Shown: positions 47,177 through 48,730 of the stretch, piece after piece | How the letters are laid out: the number at the start of each line of letters is the position of its first letter | How positions within the stretch are numbered: position 1 is the stretch's first letter | Assembly: GCA_031277255.1 (NCBI GenBank) | Contig: JAITMS010000060.1 | Coordinates: forward strand, 1-48,730 | Length of the DNA stretch: 48,730 nt | Source: Azonexus sp. | GTDB lineage: Bacteria > Pseudomonadota > Gammaproteobacteria > Burkholderiales > Rhodocyclaceae | Reading direction: 5' to 3' | Notes under the pieces: model-generated | Told to the model about the DNA's origin: nothing | What the model saw: only the letters and a program-made list of their open reading frames with translations | The model's database searches: none | Made by a program: the position numbers and the translations under genes

Positions 47177-47989
47177 ATGGCCACCTACGCCATCGGCGAC
47201 ATTCAGGGCTGTTACGACGCCTTGCGCCGTCTCCTCGACCATTGTGCCTTCGATCCGGCCCAGGACCGGCTGTGGCTGGTCGGCGACCTCGTCAATCGCG
47301 GCCCGCAATCGCTGGAAACCTTGCGTTTCATCCGTTCGCTCGGCGACGCCGCGCTGACCGTGCTCGGCAACCACGATCTTTATCTGTTGATGATCGCTGA
47401 AAACAGCCGTCGCCCCCGTAAAGAAGACACCTTGCAGCCGCTGCTCGACGCGCCGGATGCCGACGAACTCATCAACTGGCTGCGCCAGCAATCGCTTTGC
47501 CGCAGCGAAGGCAATTACTGCCTGGTGCACGCCGGACTGCTGCCGCAATGGACGGTGACCAAAGCCTGCCAACTCGCCCGCGAAGTCGAAGCCGCGTTGC
47601 AAGACGCCCATTACCGCGACTTCATCGACAACCTGTGGGGCAGCGAACCGGCGGCCTGGTCGGAAACCCTGACCGGCTGGCCGCGTCTGCGGGTGATCGT
47701 CAACGCCATGACGCGAATGCGCTTTTGCACACCGGACGGCGTCATGGACTTCACCGGCAAAGGCCGACCAGAAACCGCGCCGCCTGGCTGCTTGCCGTGG
47801 TTTGCCCTCACCCACCGCCAAAGCGCCGAAGCGGTGCTGGTGACAGGCCACTGGTCGGCGCTCGGCCTCAACATCACCCCCAACCACCTGGCGCTCGATT
47901 CCGGCTACCTGTGGGGCGGGCAGTTATCCGCCATCCGCCTGGAAGATCGCCGGGTGTTTCAGATTGACGCTGCGGTAGCGCCAAAGTAA
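47177..47989 (+). CDS. apaH: Bis(5'-nucleosyl)-tetraphosphatase, symmetrical
   Basis: Hydrolyses Ap4A to two ADP (also removes Np4 caps from RNA). 270 residues, PPP phosphatase motifs GDIQGCYD, GDLVNRGP, GNHD, and VHAGLLP; ENLWGSEP-like NLWGSEPAAW and VVTGHWSALG follow. Followed by the HD gene 21 bases on. Confidence 0.96.
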   Translation: MATYAIGDIQGCYDALRRLLDHCAFDPAQDRLWLVGDLVNRGPQSLETLRFIRSLGDAALTVLGNHDLYLLMIAENSRRPRKEDTLQPLLDAPDADELINWLRQQSLCRSEGNYCLVHAGLLPQWTVTKACQLAREVEAALQDAHYRDFIDNLWGSEPAAWSETLTGWPRLRVIVNAMTRMRFCTPDGVMDFTGKGRPETAPPGCLPWFALTHRQSAEAVLVTGHWSALGLNITPNHLALDSGYLWGGQLSAIRLEDRRVFQIDAAVAPK

Positions 47990-48010
47990 GCCCGAAAGGA
48001 GCAAGCGCCG

Positions 48011-48550
48011 ATGAAACAAAACATCCGTCTTTTTGCCCAGGCGCTGGCCTTTGCCGCCGACAAGCACCGCAAACAGCGGCGCAAGGATCTTGACGGTTCG
48101 CCCTACATCAATCATCCGCTGACCGTCATCAAGGTACTGGCCGTTGAGGGCGGCGTCGCCGACATCGCCGTGCTGTGCGCGGCGGCGCTGCACGACACCG
48201 TGGAAGACACCAAAACAACGCCGGAAGAACTCGCCGCCGCTTTCGGCCCGAAGATCGCGGCTGTCGTGATGGAAGTGACGGACGACAAATCGCTCAGGAA
48301 AAAAGTCCGCAAAGCCCGGCAAATCGAACATGCGCCGCATCTTTCCGCGCCCGCCAAACTGGTCAAACTGGCCGACAAAATCAGCAATCTGCGCGACATC
48401 CTCGATGCCCCGCCCGCCCATTGGTCGGCCAGACGCAAGCGCGCCTATCTCGACTGGGCGGCAGAGGTTGTGGCTGGCGTGCGCGGCATCCATCCCGGAC
48501 TGGAAGCGGTGTTCGACGCGCTGCTGGCGCGGCGGGGCGAGCTTGCGTAA
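48011..48550 (+). CDS. HD-domain protein, small (p)ppGpp hydrolase-like
   Basis: 179 residues, HD fold as in the hydrolase half of SpoT and in MESH1: [39 protein letters not shown] with the HD pair, and [14 protein letters not shown]. No synthetase, TGS or ACT domain. GAAAGGAG precedes the ATG. Probably hydrolyses (p)ppGpp or a related nucleotide; inferred from the family. Confidence 0.88.
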   Translation: MKQNIRLFAQALAFAADKHRKQRRKDLDGSPYINHPLTVIKVLAVEGGVADIAVLCAAALHDTVEDTKTTPEELAAAFGPKIAAVVMEVTDDKSLRKKVRKARQIEHAPHLSAPAKLVKLADKISNLRDILDAPPAHWSARRKRAYLDWAAEVVAGVRGIHPGLEAVFDALLARRGELA

Positions 48551-48580
48551 AAATCTGGATGCGGCTTTGCCCGGCGTTTT

Positions 48581-48730
48581 TTAGCGCCGGGCTGAGGCGT
48601 CCACATAGGGGCGGGCTTGCAGCAAGACGAGACGGCCTGCGCCGTCGAAGGCCCATTCGATGTCCTGCTCGGCTTGCGGGCCGAGGACGACTTTCACCAG
48701 CAGGGCGGTTCTGGCCAGAAAGCGCACCTG
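48581..48730 (-). CDS. 3' end of a PEP/pyruvate-binding domain protein (PEP synthase/PPDK-like), partial
   Basis: The minus strand is open from the right edge to TAA at 48583-48581 (49 residues). QDIEWAFDGAGRLVLLQARPY is the end of the PEP/pyruvate-dikinase ATP-binding domain. The protein ends soon after, so this may be a stand-alone N-domain or a rearranged form; the rest is outside the window. It is convergent with the HD gene. Confidence 0.75.
   Translation of the reverse strand, partial: QVRFLARTALLVKVVLGPQAEQDIEWAFDGAGRLVLLQARPYVDASARR

Noticed and set aside
48569-48592. GCCCGGCG/CGCCGGGC hairpin as a terminator between the HD gene and the PEP-binding gene
   Set aside because: The T-run is in the loop rather than after the stem on either strand, and it overlaps the stop codon of the right-hand gene.

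Overview
The window is a GC-rich chromosomal segment from a Gram-negative proteobacterium, most likely a betaproteobacterium near the Rhodocyclales (inference). The grounds are LPS genes (waaA, waaC), a TolC-type channel, a TonB protein, a complete Pil-Chp twitching/surface-sensing cluster, C5-pathway hemL, and the chain yqgE-ruvX-pyrR-pyrB-pyrC' ending in an inactive dihydroorotase. Most genes are closely packed housekeeping genes with 1-4 base overlaps.

Layout: 1-1453 holds a PaaY/gamma-carbonic-anhydrase-like gene (cut at the left edge) and an ElyC/YdcF-type membrane gene. 1464-7302 is a complete, compact type II-C CRISPR-Cas9 locus: a tracrRNA gene on the minus strand, cas9-cas1-cas2 on the plus strand, a strong hairpin terminator, and an array of 17 repeats and 16 spacers. 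The repeat and tracrRNA closely resemble the Neisseria meningitidis Cas9 system. crRNA sense is the minus strand, towards the cas genes, and every repeat carries its own extended -10 element. 7323-11037 (minus) is the pyrimidine operon, which runs straight into the array with only 20 bases between. 11140-20017 (minus) is pilG-pilH-pilI-pilJ-chpA. 20203-23293 (plus) is thiD-thiE-hemL-gdx. 23500-25089 is an AT-richer, probably acquired FAD monooxygenase gene beside the stump of an EAL-domain gene. 25344-33577 (minus) is a long housekeeping run: mgtE, mtgA, aroE, tonB-like, RNB ribonuclease, yqiA-like, uppP, a YkgJ-like gene, and a Spy-like periplasmic gene with phased repeats upstream. 33714-34510 has two orphan small genes, one resembling an immunity protein. 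34534-36644 is thiC with its promoter and TPP riboswitch. 36739-37457 is a vapBC toxin-antitoxin pair. 37601-41154 has an alpha-carbonic-anhydrase-like protein lacking one zinc histidine, a Pcm-family methyltransferase and a tolC-like gene. 41190-45119 has a SMI1/KNR4-like gene, waaA, waaC and a UDP-glucuronate epimerase-like gene. 45167-48730 has glmS, apaH, an HD (p)ppGpp-hydrolase-like gene and the end of a PEP/pyruvate-binding-domain gene.

The most rewarding region is the CRISPR locus. The tracrRNA promoter overlaps the ribosome binding site and first codons of cas9, the PAM-interacting end of cas9 sits in a sharply AT-richer patch that suggests a domain swap, and the array is in line to receive read-through from the pyr operon. 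The window also holds at least six unrelated palindromic intergenic repeats, two of which touch coding sequence (the tolC start and the waaC 3' end).
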